From positions 1 to 38,928 of the forward strand of contig JACRKX010000033.1 of assembly GCA_016219715.1 (NCBI GenBank): a DNA stretch of 38,928 bases, read 5' to 3'. This document shows positions 21,324-30,078 of this stretch, piece by piece. Each line of letters starts with the position of its first letter. Within the stretch, counting starts at the first letter, position 1. The notes beneath the pieces were generated by a model, which had not been told where the DNA came from, ran no database searches, and worked only from the letters and a program-made list of their open reading frames with translations. Source of the DNA: Actinomycetota bacterium. GTDB taxonomy: Bacteria > Actinomycetota > Thermoleophilia > Solirubrobacterales > JACPNS01. The position numbers and the translations under genes are program-made.

Positions 21324-24300
21324 GTGCCTGCAAGCACTCAAACCACCGCTCCCTACGTCGAGCTCCATGCCCACTCCGCCTTCTCCTTCCACGATGGCGT
21401 AAGCCAGCCTCACGAACTCGCCGCGGCCGCCGCCGGCCTCGGCTACGCCGCCTTCGCGCTCACCGATCACGACGGCGTCTATGGCTCGATGGAGTTCGCC
21501 CAGGCCTGCAAGCCGCTGGGCGTCAAGCCCATCCACGGCGCCGAACTGACGCTCAACGACGGGCGCCACCTCACGCTGCTGGTCAAGAGCAGGACCGGCT
21601 GGGCCAGTCTCTGCCGTCTGCTCACGCTCGCTCACGAGCACACGCGTGATCACGACGCCGCCCGCACCCAGCACCAGCCGAACGTCACACTCGACCAGGT
21701 GCTCGAACACGCCGAGGGGCTGATCTGCCTGTCCGGGTGCGCGCAGCGAGGGGCGGTGGCCGGGCGCGTCGAACGTGGCGAGGCCGGGGTGGCCGAGGCC
21801 GTCGCGCGCCGGCTGTTGCAGGCCTTCGGTCCAGACGACTTTCGCATAGAGATCCAGCGCCCCTTCGCCCGCCACGACCGCGCCCGCAATCACGCGCTCG
21901 CCGGTATCGCGGGCCGCCTGAAGGTTCCCACGGTGGCCACCGGCAACGTTCACTGCCACGACCGCGCCCGTGCTCCGCTGCAAGACGTCTTCGTGGCGGT
22001 CGCCCACAACGCCACGCTCGACGAAACCGAGCCGCTGCGACGCGGCAACAGCTCGCACGTACTGGTTGCGCCGCATGAGATGGCGCGCCGCTTCACCGAC
22101 CCGTGCTCCGGCGACCATCGGCGTGCCGTCGCCGAGTCGGCTTACATCGCCGAGCGCATCGATTTCGACATCACCAGCGACCTCGGTTACCGCTATCCCG
22201 GCGCCGAAGATCCGGCGATGAGTCGCCGCCTGCGCGAGGTCTGCGAGTCGCGTCTTACCGAGCGTTATGGCGATCCCGCGCCCGGCCAGAGAGGGGGCAC
22301 TCGCGGCAGCGCAGCCGCGCCCACGCCCGGCAGCGTCGGCCGCCGCCGCGTCACCCTCGCAGAGGCTCGCGACCGCTTGGCCCATGAGTTCGCCGTGATC
22401 GACAAGCTCAATCTCAGCGGCTTCTTCCTGATTCACCACGATCTGCTCGAGCTGGCGCGTGAGATCGCACTAGAGGTGCGCGGGCCCAGCGCCGCACGCG
22501 CCGTGCTGCCGCCGGGTCGCGGGCGTGGTTCGTCGGTCTCTTCGATCGTCTGTTACCTGACCGGCCTCTCGCATGTCGACCCGCTCGAGGCCGATCTCTG
22601 TCTCGGCCGCTTCCTGCACGAAGACATCTCCTCGCTGCCCGACATCGACCTCGACTTCCCGCGTGACATTCGCCACCTGCTGATCCCGCGCATCCACGAG
22701 CGCTACGGCCACCGGCACTCGGCGCTGGTTGCCGCCTTTCCGACCTACCGCACGCGCGGCTCGCTGCGGGCGCTCGGCAAGTCGCTGGGTCTGCCGGTGT
22801 CCGAGATCGAGCGCGTGATTCGCACCACCGACCGCTCCGGCGGCGAAGTCGACGAGCGTGTGCAGGCGTCGCTCGAAGGCTCGCCCGGTGGCGCCAAGCT
22901 GCTGGCCTCGCCGCGCTGGCAGGCGTTACTGAAGCTGCTGCCGCAGATTCGCCGCCTGCCACGCCACGCCAGCCAGCACAGCGGTGGCATGGTGATAAGC
23001 ACCGATCCGCTCGTCGACGTCTGCCCGGTGATGCCGGCCGCGATGCCCGGCCGCCAGATCGTGCAGTGGGACAAAGACTCCTGCGGCGACGCCGGATTCG
23101 TGAAGATCGACCTGCTTGGCCTTGGCATGCTCTCGGCCGTCGAGCGCACGGTCGAGCTGATCCACGGCGCACGTGGCGAGATCGTCGATCTCGCGCGCAT
23201 CCCACTCGACGATCCCGAAACCTTCGAGACGATCCGCAACGCCGAGACCACCGGCGTCTTCCAGATCGAGAGTCGCGCGCAGATGCAGATGCTGGTGCGT
23301 TCGAAGCCGCAGAACCTCGAAGACATCTTCGTACAGGTGGCGATCGTGCGGCCGGGGCCGATCGTCGGTGGCGCGGTGCACCCATATCTCGATCGCCGCA
23401 AGAAGCTGCGCGCCGATCCCAACTACGAAGTGCCCTACTTGCACCCGCTGCTCGAACCGGTCTTGAAGGACACGCTGGGCGCGATCGTCTTTCAGGACCA
23501 GGTGCTCGAGGTTGCCCAGGCACTGGCGGGCTTCACGCCCGGCGAGGCCGAAGGCTTGCGCCGTGCGATGAGCCGTAAGCGCAGCCACGCGGCGCTCGTC
23601 GCCTACTACGAGCGCTTCGTCGCGGGAGCAAAGGCCAACGGCGTTTCCGAAGACATCGCCGAACAGGTCTTCGCGCAGATCGTCGGCTTCTCGGGCTTTG
23701 GCTTTCCCAAGGCGCACGCCGCGGCCTTTGGGCTGCTGGCCTACCAGACCTCGTGGCTGCGCTGCCACTACGGTCCCGAGTTCGTCTGCGGCCTGCTCAA
23801 CGAGCAGCCGATGGGCTTCTACCTGCCCGACGCGCTGATCCACGAGGCCCAGCGGCGTGGTATCGAGGTGCTGCCGCCCGAGGTCAACGCCAGCGGCGCC
23901 GAGTGTGGCGTCGAGTGGAGGGGAGAGGGCGAAGACCGCGCGCTGGCGATCCGCATCGGCCTCGGCTACGTCAAAGGCGTACGCGCCGACAGCATCGACG
24001 CGCTGCTGGCGGCGCGCGCAGAGGGCGGGCGGTTCAAGAGCGTCGCCGACCTCGCCGGCCGTTCGGGCGCCGACGGCGCCACGCTCGAGAAGCTGGCCTG
24101 GGCCGGCGCCTGTGACTCACTAGGGCCGGCTACGCCGTGGGGGCGCCGCGAGGCGCTCTGGATGCTCGGGGCGTCCGCTGCCGGCGCGCCGCTGCCGAGC
24201 AGGCGTAGCCGCGCTCGCGCCGCCGGTGCTTCAAGGCGCTCCGGTCACGACCCTGAAGCCTTCGCCGGTGCCCAGCTTGCCCTGCCGATCCCGCCGATGC

Positions 24301-24971
24301 TGCCGCCGGCGCTGAAGGGTTTGAGCGACTGGGACGAGATGATCGCCGACTACGGCGCCACCGGCCTGACCGCCGGCAGCCATCCGATGAAGCTGCTGCG
24401 GCCGCGACTGCGCGAGGCCGGCGTGCTCTCGACGGCCGAGGTTGCCGCGCTGCCGGAGGGGCGCGTCGTCAAGGTCGCCGGCCTGGTCGTGGCGCGTCAG
24501 CGGCCGGGCACGGCCAAGGGCGTCGTCTTCGTGTTGCTCGAAGACGAAGAGGGGGTGGTCAACATCGTCATGCCGCCGCCTGTCTACGAACGCCATCGCG
24601 TGACCGTGCGCAGCGAGCCGCTGCTCACGATGACCGGCCGCGTCGAGCGCAAGACCGGCGCACTCAACGTCGTTGCCACGCTCGCGGCGCCGGTAGCCGC
24701 GCCCGGCGACCATGCACCGGTACACCAGATCCGCCGGCCCGAGACCGGCGAGCAGGACCTGCGCCGTGTGCTGGGCGGCGACCCCGAGAAGGCCGAGGCG
24801 ATGCTCGCGAGCCTGGGCTTCGACAGCGCTGCGGCGGTGGCGGCGGTCCAGGGCCAGCCACAGCCGGGCCAAGTAGAAATCCCCGTGCAAACCCACAAGG
24901 TTGAGGCCGAACTTGCCGATCTAAGGGCAGTCGCGCCGGTCGGAATCAATTTCGGCCGGCGTGGACGGTAG
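21324..24971 (+). CDS. dnaE2: Error-prone DNA polymerase III alpha subunit DnaE2
   Basis: Predicted 1215-residue C-family polymerase doing SOS-induced translesion synthesis with ImuB. The PHP domain opens at once (YVELHAHSAFSFHDGVSQP, then FALTDHDGVYG). The palm carries PDIDLDFPRDIR near 440 and GFVKIDLLGLGML near 591, which together supply the catalytic aspartates. The thumb/finger region (GFPKAHAAAFGLLAYQTSWLRCHY) follows, and an OB fold near 1050-1120 (VVKVAGLVVARQRPGTAKG). It is somewhat long, partly from low-complexity Gly/Arg/Ala inserts near 320-340 and 950-980. The GTG at 21324 places the PHP motif about 11 residues in. The identical LexA box to imuB, 44 bases upstream, supports DnaE2 rather than the replicative DnaE1. 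Confidence 0.95.
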   Translation: MPASTQTTAPYVELHAHSAFSFHDGVSQPHELAAAAAGLGYAAFALTDHDGVYGSMEFAQACKPLGVKPIHGAELTLNDGRHLTLLVKSRTGWASLCRLLTLAHEHTRDHDAARTQHQPNVTLDQVLEHAEGLICLSGCAQRGAVAGRVERGEAGVAEAVARRLLQAFGPDDFRIEIQRPFARHDRARNHALAGIAGRLKVPTVATGNVHCHDRARAPLQDVFVAVAHNATLDETEPLRRGNSSHVLVAPHEMARRFTDPCSGDHRRAVAESAYIAERIDFDITSDLGYRYPGAEDPAMSRRLREVCESRLTERYGDPAPGQRGGTRGSAAAPTPGSVGRRRVTLAEARDRLAHEFAVIDKLNLSGFFLIHHDLLELAREIALEVRGPSAARAVLPPGRGRGSSVSSIVCYLTGLSHVDPLEADLCLGRFLHEDISSLPDIDLDFPRDIRHLLIPRIHERYGHRHSALVAAFPTYRTRGSLRALGKSLGLPVSEIERVIRTTDRSGGEVDERVQASLEGSPGGAKLLASPRWQALLKLLPQIRRLPRHASQHSGGMVISTDPLVDVCPVMPAAMPGRQIVQWDKDSCGDAGFVKIDLLGLGMLSAVERTVELIHGARGEIVDLARIPLDDPETFETIRNAETTGVFQIESRAQMQMLVRSKPQNLEDIFVQVAIVRPGPIVGGAVHPYLDRRKKLRADPNYEVPYLHPLLEPVLKDTLGAIVFQDQVLEVAQALAGFTPGEAEGLRRAMSRKRSHAALVAYYERFVAGAKANGVSEDIAEQVFAQIVGFSGFGFPKAHAAAFGLLAYQTSWLRCHYGPEFVCGLLNEQPMGFYLPDALIHEAQRRGIEVLPPEVNASGAECGVEWRGEGEDRALAIRIGLGYVKGVRADSIDALLAARAEGGRFKSVADLAGRSGADGATLEKLAWAGACDSLGPATPWGRREALWMLGASAAGAPLPSRRSRARAAGASRRSGHDPEAFAGAQLALPIPPMLPPALKGLSDWDEMIADYGATGLTAGSHPMKLLRPRLREAGVLSTAEVAALPEGRVVKVAGLVVARQRPGTAKGVVFVLLEDEEGVVNIVMPPPVYERHRVTVRSEPLLTMTGRVERKTGALNVVATLAAPVAAPGDHAPVHQIRRPETGEQDLRRVLGGDPEKAEAMLASLGFDSAAAVAAVQGQPQPGQVEIPVQTHKVEAELADLRAVAPVGINFGRRGR

Positions 24972-24988
24972 ACATCACTGTTGCCTTC

Positions 24989-25020
24989 GCGGCGCCCCGT
25001 AACGAATGAGGGCGCGCCGC
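24989..25020. terminator. GC-rich hairpin between dnaE2 and the chemotaxis operon
   Basis: GCGGCGCCCC (24989-24998) can pair with GGGCGCGCCGC (25010-25020) with a small bulge and an 11-base loop. There is no T-tract. It may end the dnaE2 transcript. Confidence 0.3.
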
Positions 25021-25046
25021 GACGGTAAGCGCGTGCAAGAGCGCCA

Positions 25047-25088
25047 ATGGCCGAGCCGATCGACTTCAACCACCCGAACCACCGCTAA
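25047..25088 (+). CDS. Possible 13-codon leader peptide coupled to cheB
   Basis: ATG at 25047 starts MAEPIDFNHPNHR and stops with a TAA (25086-25088) whose last A is the first base of the cheB ATG (TAATG). The arrangement could couple cheB translation to the leader. AAGAG lies seven bases upstream. It may equally be chance; no stem-loop attenuator is evident. Confidence 0.3.
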   Translation: MAEPIDFNHPNHR

Positions 25089-26149
25089 TGGCGCCCGCCC
25101 GCGTCGTGATCGCCGACGACTCCGCCTTCATGCGAAGGCTGATCGGTGACGTGCTGACCCGCGCCGGCATGGAGGTCGTGGCGACCGTGGCAAACGGTCG
25201 TGAGGCGATCGAAGCCTGCCGCGAGCACGAGCCAGACGTGCTCTCGCTCGACCTCGCAATGCCCGAGATCGACGGGATCGAGGTGCTGCGCAAACTGCGC
25301 CCGATGCGCGACATGCGAATCGTCGTCGTCTCTTCGTTCAGCGAAAGCGACGGCGCGCGTGCCGTCGACGCACTGGCCGAGGGCGCCTTCGAGCTCGTGC
25401 CCAAACAGGCGAGCTCAGGCAAGCTCCAAGATTTTCTCGACGACCTTCTCTACAAGATCGAGGCTGCCGCCGTGCAGAAGGCCCGCGAAGAGCGCGGCGG
25501 TGCATTGCCGCTTTCGCGAGCGCCTCAGGCCAGCGATAAGCAGGCCTTTCGCCCGCGGCGACGGCGCCGGACACAGGCTCCGACCGACGCCGGCCGGCTG
25601 GTCGTGATCGCCTCGTCGACGGGCGGGCCGCGCGCGCTCACAACCGTGCTCTCGGACCTGCCCGAGAGCCTGGGCCAGGGCCTGCTGATCGTTCAGCACA
25701 TGCCGGCCGGATTCACCAAGTCGCTCGCCACGCGGCTCGACGCCTACTCCGAACTTTCAGTCAGCGAGGCCGCCGAAGGCGACAAGATCGCAACCGGCAG
25801 TGCGCTCGTGGCGCCCGGCGGCAGGCACATGCGGCTCAAAGGCCAGCGCGTCACGCTAAGCGATGCGCCACCGCGCTCGGGCCTGCGCCCCTGTGCCGAC
25901 ATCACGATCGACGACGTGGTGCACGAGTACGGCGGCAACGTGGTGCTGGTGGTGCTCACCGGCATGGGCCGCGACGCCTGCGCCGGCGCACGCTTGGTCA
26001 GCGAAGCCGGCGGGATCGTGATCGCAGAGCACGGATCGACCACCACGGTCAACGGCATGCCCAAAGCCGTCGTCGATGCCAATCTGGCCGACGTCATCGC
26101 ACCGATTGACAAGATCGCCGATGCGATCGTGGAGGCGGCGAATGCCTGA
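25088..26149 (+). CDS. cheB: CheB, chemoreceptor glutamate methylesterase/deamidase
   Basis: Predicted 353-residue adaptation enzyme removing methyl groups from receptor glutamates when phosphorylated by CheA. The receiver domain (about 1-125) has VVIADDSAFMRRL with Asp10/Asp11, the phosphoacceptor Asp55 in LSLDLAMPE, and Lys106 in VPKQ. A very basic linker (FRPRRRRR near 154-161) follows. The esterase domain carries the Ser-His-Asp triad: ASSTGGPRAL with Ser177, VQHMPAGF with His204, and LTGMGRDA with Asp296. The gene starts at a TAATG junction with a small leader frame and overlaps cheR by eight bases. First gene of the chemotaxis cluster. Confidence 0.96.
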   Translation: MAPARVVIADDSAFMRRLIGDVLTRAGMEVVATVANGREAIEACREHEPDVLSLDLAMPEIDGIEVLRKLRPMRDMRIVVVSSFSESDGARAVDALAEGAFELVPKQASSGKLQDFLDDLLYKIEAAAVQKAREERGGALPLSRAPQASDKQAFRPRRRRRTQAPTDAGRLVVIASSTGGPRALTTVLSDLPESLGQGLLIVQHMPAGFTKSLATRLDAYSELSVSEAAEGDKIATGSALVAPGGRHMRLKGQRVTLSDAPPRSGLRPCADITIDDVVHEYGGNVVLVVLTGMGRDACAGARLVSEAGGIVIAEHGSTTTVNGMPKAVVDANLADVIAPIDKIADAIVEAANA

Positions 26150-26996
26150 GACGCCAGCGACCCCGAGAAAGCCGGCCGTAGCGGCCGGCGACGACTTCGA
26201 GCGTTTCTGTACCGGAATCGCCGATCTCGTCGGCATCGATCTTTCGCTGTACAAGCGCAAGCAGATGGAGCGTCGTGCCCGTGGCCTGGCCTCGCGCTTC
26301 GGCGACGGCACGCTCGACGGCTACCTAGAGCTGCTGCGCACCGACGAGGACCAGCTCGACAAGTTCATGGAGCGCATGACGATCACAGTTAGCCAGCTCT
26401 GGCGCAACAACGAGATCTTCGAGGCGATCGAGAAGGAGGTGCTTCCCCAGCTCAACCGCAACGCCGGCGTTCGCCGGCTGCACCTCTGGTCGGCCGGCTG
26501 TAGCTACGGCGCCGAGCCCTACACGCTGGCCGCCGTCTGCCTCGAGATTCGCGATCAACTCAATCGCCTGCCCACGATTCAGGGCAGCGACATCAACCCG
26601 CACATGATCGAGCGCGCGAAGAAAGGCTTCTACACCGACGAGGACGCGCGCGATGCGCCCAAGGAGCTGCTCGAGAAGTATTTCGACCGCGTCGACGATG
26701 GCTGGAGCGCCAAATCCGAGCTTCGCCAGATGATCAGATTCAAGGTCGAAGACCTGTTCGCGGCGAAAACAGACGGTATGGACCTGATCCTCTTCCGAAA
26801 CGTCGCCATCCACTTCGAGCGCGAGCGCCGCGATCGCGTGCACCGGATCCTGTCCGACGCGCTGCTGCCGGGCGGCATGCTTGTGCTCGGCTCGACCGAG
26901 ATGATCGTTCAGCCGGCCGAACTCGGCCTCGAGCGCGTGAGGCCGTTCGTCTTCCGCAAACTGGCCGACCCGCTAACCCAGCCCGACTTTCCATGA
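26142..26996 (+). CDS. cheR: CheR, chemoreceptor glutamate methyltransferase
   Basis: Predicted 284-residue enzyme adding methyl groups from S-adenosylmethionine to receptor glutamates. The N-terminal helical domain (FERFCTGIADLVGIDLSLYKRKQMERR) and the methyltransferase core (LHLWSAGCSYGAEPYTLAAV) are typical, although the usual 'STGEEPYS' reads SYGAEPYT. Later blocks are GSDINPHMIERAKKG and LILFRNVAIHFERERRDRV, where CRNVLIYF is usual. The start is ATG 26142, with GGAGG six bases upstream and an eight-base overlap with cheB; a longer frame from 26076 lies wholly in cheB. None of the four receptors ends in the NWETF-type tether, so CheR must dock directly. Confidence 0.95.
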   Translation: MPETPATPRKPAVAAGDDFERFCTGIADLVGIDLSLYKRKQMERRARGLASRFGDGTLDGYLELLRTDEDQLDKFMERMTITVSQLWRNNEIFEAIEKEVLPQLNRNAGVRRLHLWSAGCSYGAEPYTLAAVCLEIRDQLNRLPTIQGSDINPHMIERAKKGFYTDEDARDAPKELLEKYFDRVDDGWSAKSELRQMIRFKVEDLFAAKTDGMDLILFRNVAIHFERERRDRVHRILSDALLPGGMLVLGSTEMIVQPAELGLERVRPFVFRKLADPLTQPDFP

Positions 26997-27442
26997 CTCC
27001 CGGCGAGATCAACGATTCCGAATACGTAGAGCTGTTCCTCGCCGAGGCGCGCGAGAACCTCGAGACGCTGAACACCGCCGTCGTGGCTATCGAGGCGAAT
27101 CCCGCCGACCGTGAGACGCTCGATCAGATCTTCCGCGTCGCCCACTCGGTCAAGGGCATGGCCGCCACGATGGGTTACGACGCCGTCGCCGGTCTTACCC
27201 ACGCCATGGAAGACGTCTTTTCGCTGCTGCGCGAACGCACGGGCGGCATCGATCGCGTCGCGGTCGACGTGCTGTTCGACTGCCTCGACATGCTTTCGAA
27301 GATGGTCAGCGAGATCGAGGCCGAAGGTCAGTCGAAGGCCGACCCCGAGCCATTGATCTTCAGCCTGCGCGGGCTCGTGCGCAACCGCGATCGAACCCCG
27401 GAGGAAATCGCCGAAGCCGCCGCCGAGGCCAGCGCCGGGTGA
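26993..27442 (+). CDS. cheA: CheA N-terminal part: Hpt (P1) phosphotransfer domain
   Basis: Predicted 149 residues holding the P1 domain of the chemotaxis histidine kinase. The phosphorylated histidine is His51 in FRVAHSVKGMAATMG. It begins four bases inside the cheR stop (ATGA). The frame ends at TGA 27440-27442, and the rest of CheA continues in the +1 frame with a Pro/Ala linker readable from about 27441. So either one extra base (mutation or sequencing error) splits a ~594-residue CheA, or P1 is made as a separate protein, or ribosomes shift at GGG-TGA-C. No P2 (CheY-binding) domain is seen in either part. Confidence 0.85.
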   Translation: MTPGEINDSEYVELFLAEARENLETLNTAVVAIEANPADRETLDQIFRVAHSVKGMAATMGYDAVAGLTHAMEDVFSLLRERTGGIDRVAVDVLFDCLDMLSKMVSEIEAEGQSKADPEPLIFSLRGLVRNRDRTPEEIAEAAAEASAG

Positions 27443-27581
27443 CGCACCGATCGCGTCCGGGCGTGGAGAGCCCAAACCGGCGCAGAAGCCGGCCGAGCCG
27501 GCCGCAGCACAGCCGGCCACCGCGCCACAGGCCGCGCAACCGGCGCCCGGCAAGTCTCAGGCAGATCTCGTTGGCGCGGCC

Positions 27582-28778
27582 GTGCGAGAGGCACAGACCC
27601 GCGCCACCGTGCGCGTCGAAGCGTCGCGCCTCGACACGCTGCTGCACATGATCGGCGAGCTTGTCGTGCGCCGTTCGAGCGTCGAGCAGCTCGCCGCCGA
27701 GACCGGCAATTCGCAGCTGCTGGCGAGCGTCAACGAGCTGACCCGCGCATCGCAGGCCGTGCAGGACATGGTGATGCGCGTGCGGATGGTGCCGATCGAC
27801 ACCGCCTTCGCCCGCCTGCCCCGCTTGGTCCGTGACCTGAGCAACCAGCTCGGCAAACGCGTCGATCTGCAGATCGAGGGCCGCGACACCGAGCTAGACC
27901 GCACGGCCGTCGACGCGCTCGTCGAGCCGCTGATGCACCTCGTCCGCAACGCGCTCGACCACGGCATCGAGCTTCCCGAGCTGCGCGAGGCGGCCGGCAA
28001 GCCCGAACTCGGAGTACTAAACATCAATGCTCGCCACGAGGGCGGTGAGGTCGTGATCGGAATCTCCGACGACGGCGCCGGCATCGATCGCGAAGCGGTC
28101 ATCGCCCGCGCCGTGGAGCGCGGACTGCTTTCGCCCGAAAGCAGCGACCGGATCGACCACGAACAGGCGATCGAGTTCCTGTTCATGCCTGGTTTCTCGA
28201 CGGCCTCCGAGGTCAGCGACATCAGCGGCCGTGGCGTCGGCATGGACGCCGTACGCGCCGCCGTGCGCGGCTTCGGCGGCGACGTGCGGGTGCGCTCGCA
28301 GCTCGGCGTCGGCACCACTACCGAACTTCGCATGCCGCTGACGTTGGCGATCCTGCCGGCCCTGGTCGTGCAGGCCGCGGGGGACCCCTTCGCGCTACAG
28401 CTGGACCGCGTAGATCGCACCTTCAAACTCGAAGAAGTTCACATAAAAACGGTCGCCGGAATGCCCGTAGCCGTCTTTGAGGACCGCTCAATGCCGGTGG
28501 TCAGTTTGGCCGAAATGTTCGATCGAAATAATGATGATTCAGATGAACCGAAGTTCATGGTCACGTTGCGCTCTGCCGATAGACAACTAGCCCTTCTGGT
28601 CGATGACATGGTGGGAAGGCGCGAACTGGTCACGCGGCCGGTTCCGAAGCAGGTGAGAAAGGATTCACCGGTTTCAGGCGGCGCGGTGCTGGCGAGCGGC
28701 GAGATCGCCTTCATTGTCGACTGCGAGGAGCTCATTAGACGGGTATTGGTCGAACCAATGCAGACAGCGACAGGATGA
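27582..28778 (+). CDS. cheA: CheA C-terminal part: dimerization, kinase and CheW-like domains
   Basis: Predicted 398 residues with everything of CheA after P1. The P3 dimer helices are near VEASRLDTLLHMIGELVVRR. The P4 kinase has N-box LVRNALDHGIE, G1 box ISDDGAGID and G2 box GRGVGMDAVR. The P5 CheW-like domain covers about the last 135 residues. GTG 27582 is the only start-like codon near the beginning, but the frame is open upstream through a Pro/Ala linker to at least 27441, which argues for one original gene with the P1 part. The stretch about 28435-28620 is clearly lower in GC than the rest (about 40% at 28501-28560) and uses A/T-ending codons, suggesting the P5 domain was replaced by recombination. 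Confidence 0.88.
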   Translation: MREAQTRATVRVEASRLDTLLHMIGELVVRRSSVEQLAAETGNSQLLASVNELTRASQAVQDMVMRVRMVPIDTAFARLPRLVRDLSNQLGKRVDLQIEGRDTELDRTAVDALVEPLMHLVRNALDHGIELPELREAAGKPELGVLNINARHEGGEVVIGISDDGAGIDREAVIARAVERGLLSPESSDRIDHEQAIEFLFMPGFSTASEVSDISGRGVGMDAVRAAVRGFGGDVRVRSQLGVGTTTELRMPLTLAILPALVVQAAGDPFALQLDRVDRTFKLEEVHIKTVAGMPVAVFEDRSMPVVSLAEMFDRNNDDSDEPKFMVTLRSADRQLALLVDDMVGRRELVTRPVPKQVRKDSPVSGGAVLASGEIAFIVDCEELIRRVLVEPMQTATG

Positions 28779-28788
28779 GGGACGTTTG

Positions 28789-29406
28789 ATGAACATGTTG
28801 ATGCCGCTCGGAGATCCGGCTCCCCCGATCAGCGAGGAGCAGCAGGAAGCTCTCGGCAAGGTCGCCGAGACGATCTCTGACAAGGCCACCGACGCTTTCT
28901 CGAAGCTGCTCGGAACCGAGGTCACGGCAAAGGTTCCGCAACTCGAAGTCCTGCCGCTTTCCGAGGCCGTCGATCGGCTCGGCTCGCCTGCCGAGCAAGT
29001 CACCGTCGCGTGGCTGCCCGTCGTCGGCCAGATCGAGGCCAGCGTGTTGCTGGTCTTCGATCCCGAAGGTGAGAAAGAGCTTTACTCGATCCTCGAGGTC
29101 GAGCCCAACACCGAGATAGCGCGATCGGCACTGCAGGAGATCGCGAACATCATCGGTACGCAGTACGTCTTCGGCATCGCCGAGTCGTGCGGCATGACGT
29201 TTGAACCCGAACCCCCGGAGGTTGCCGAAGGCATGCTCGGCGCCGTGCTCTCCACGGTGCTTGCCATGTCATCGGTTATGACCAACTACGCGGTCCTTGT
29301 CGACACGCAGCTGAAGGTGGCGAAGGCGAACTGCACGGTTCGCTTCCTGTTCATCCCCAGCGATATGAGCGTTGAGGCGCTGATCAACAACCTGGGCAAG
29401 GAATGA
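28789..29406 (+). CDS. cheC: CheC-like CheY-P phosphatase
   Basis: Predicted 205-residue member of the CheC/CheX/FliY family. The C-terminal active helix is intact, with the ExxN pair Glu117 and Asn120 in LQEIANIIGTQYV. The N-terminal equivalent (EALGKVAETISDKATDAFSKLLG region near 20-42) keeps the fold but not the Glu/Asn pair, so only one of the usual two sites should work. ATG 28789 has GAGGGA upstream. It overlaps cheD by four bases, fitting the known CheC-CheD partnership, in which CheD is both regulator and client. A receptor-adaptation role through CheD is expected. Confidence 0.85.
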   Translation: MNMLMPLGDPAPPISEEQQEALGKVAETISDKATDAFSKLLGTEVTAKVPQLEVLPLSEAVDRLGSPAEQVTVAWLPVVGQIEASVLLVFDPEGEKELYSILEVEPNTEIARSALQEIANIIGTQYVFGIAESCGMTFEPEPPEVAEGMLGAVLSTVLAMSSVMTNYAVLVDTQLKVAKANCTVRFLFIPSDMSVEALINNLGKE

Positions 29407-30023
29407 ACTTCCCCGTCAGCGAAACGGCGGGAAGCCTGCACCCCGTCCGCATGGGCGAGATGTCGGTCTCCAAGAAGGCAGTCGACGTGCTCAGCATCGT
29501 CGGTCTGGGCTCGTGTGTGGCACTTGTGATGCTCGCGCGCGAGCAGGGCGTTGCCGGCATGGCGCACATCGTGCTGCCGGCCAGCGAGATGGCCGGCCGT
29601 CGTGACGTACCGCCGGCCAAGTTCGCCGACACCGCGGTGCCCGAGATGCTGCGCGCGATGCGCTCATTCGGAGTTCGCCCGGAGGCGATTCACGCAGTGG
29701 TCATCGGCGGCGCCACGATGTTCGGCCAGAAGCCGGGCAGCAAGCTGGCCGGCGTCGGCGACCGCAACGTCGTGGCGACCCTCGAGGCGCTCTCGGCGCA
29801 GGGGATCCCGGTCATCGGCCAGGATGCCGGCGGAACCAGCGGCCGCAGTGTGCAGGTCTACGTGGGCGAGGGTCGTGTGCTGACCAAGTCAGGCCTCGAG
29901 CAGCCGTTCGAGGTTGGCGGCGTGGCGGCCGATACCTCGCGTCGCACGGCTGAGAAGCCCGCTCAGCCATCGTTTCCGGAGAGCATCTGGGCCTCAGCGG
30001 CCGAGGGCAAACTGACTGCTTGA
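29403..30023 (+). CDS. cheD: CheD, chemoreceptor glutamine deamidase
   Basis: Predicted 206-residue enzyme that converts specific receptor glutamines to glutamate and also binds CheC. The catalytic dyad is visible as Cys38 in GLGSCVALVM and His55 in GMAHIVLP, with the 17-residue separation usual for the family. VVIGGATMF and NVVATLEAL follow as expected. The last ~40 residues are a non-conserved Pro/Ala tail. It starts inside the cheC stop codon (ATGA), so translation is coupled. After it comes a hairpin and a -10-like box, so cheY may also have its own promoter. Confidence 0.94.
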   Translation: MNFPVSETAGSLHPVRMGEMSVSKKAVDVLSIVGLGSCVALVMLAREQGVAGMAHIVLPASEMAGRRDVPPAKFADTAVPEMLRAMRSFGVRPEAIHAVVIGGATMFGQKPGSKLAGVGDRNVVATLEALSAQGIPVIGQDAGGTSGRSVQVYVGEGRVLTKSGLEQPFEVGGVAADTSRRTAEKPAQPSFPESIWASAAEGKLTA

Positions 30024-30030
30024 AAGCGAA

Positions 30031-30055
30031 CTGCGCGGCAACTCCGTCCGCGCAG
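30031..30055. terminator. Hairpin between cheD and cheY
   Basis: CTGCGCGG (30031-30038) and CCGCGCAG (30048-30055) are exact complements around nine bases. No T-tract follows; it may weaken read-through or protect the upstream message. Confidence 0.4.
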
Positions 30056-30059
30056 CCAA

Positions 30060-30065
30060 TAGACT
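30060..30065 (+). promoter_or_regulatory. TAGACT -10-like box before cheY
   Basis: TAGACT fits TANNNT and lies 13 bases before the cheY ATG, which would leave a leader of about seven bases. No ribosome-binding site is visible before cheY, in line with a nearly leaderless message. Confidence 0.3.
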
Positions 30066-30078
30066 CCCATCCCGCAGA

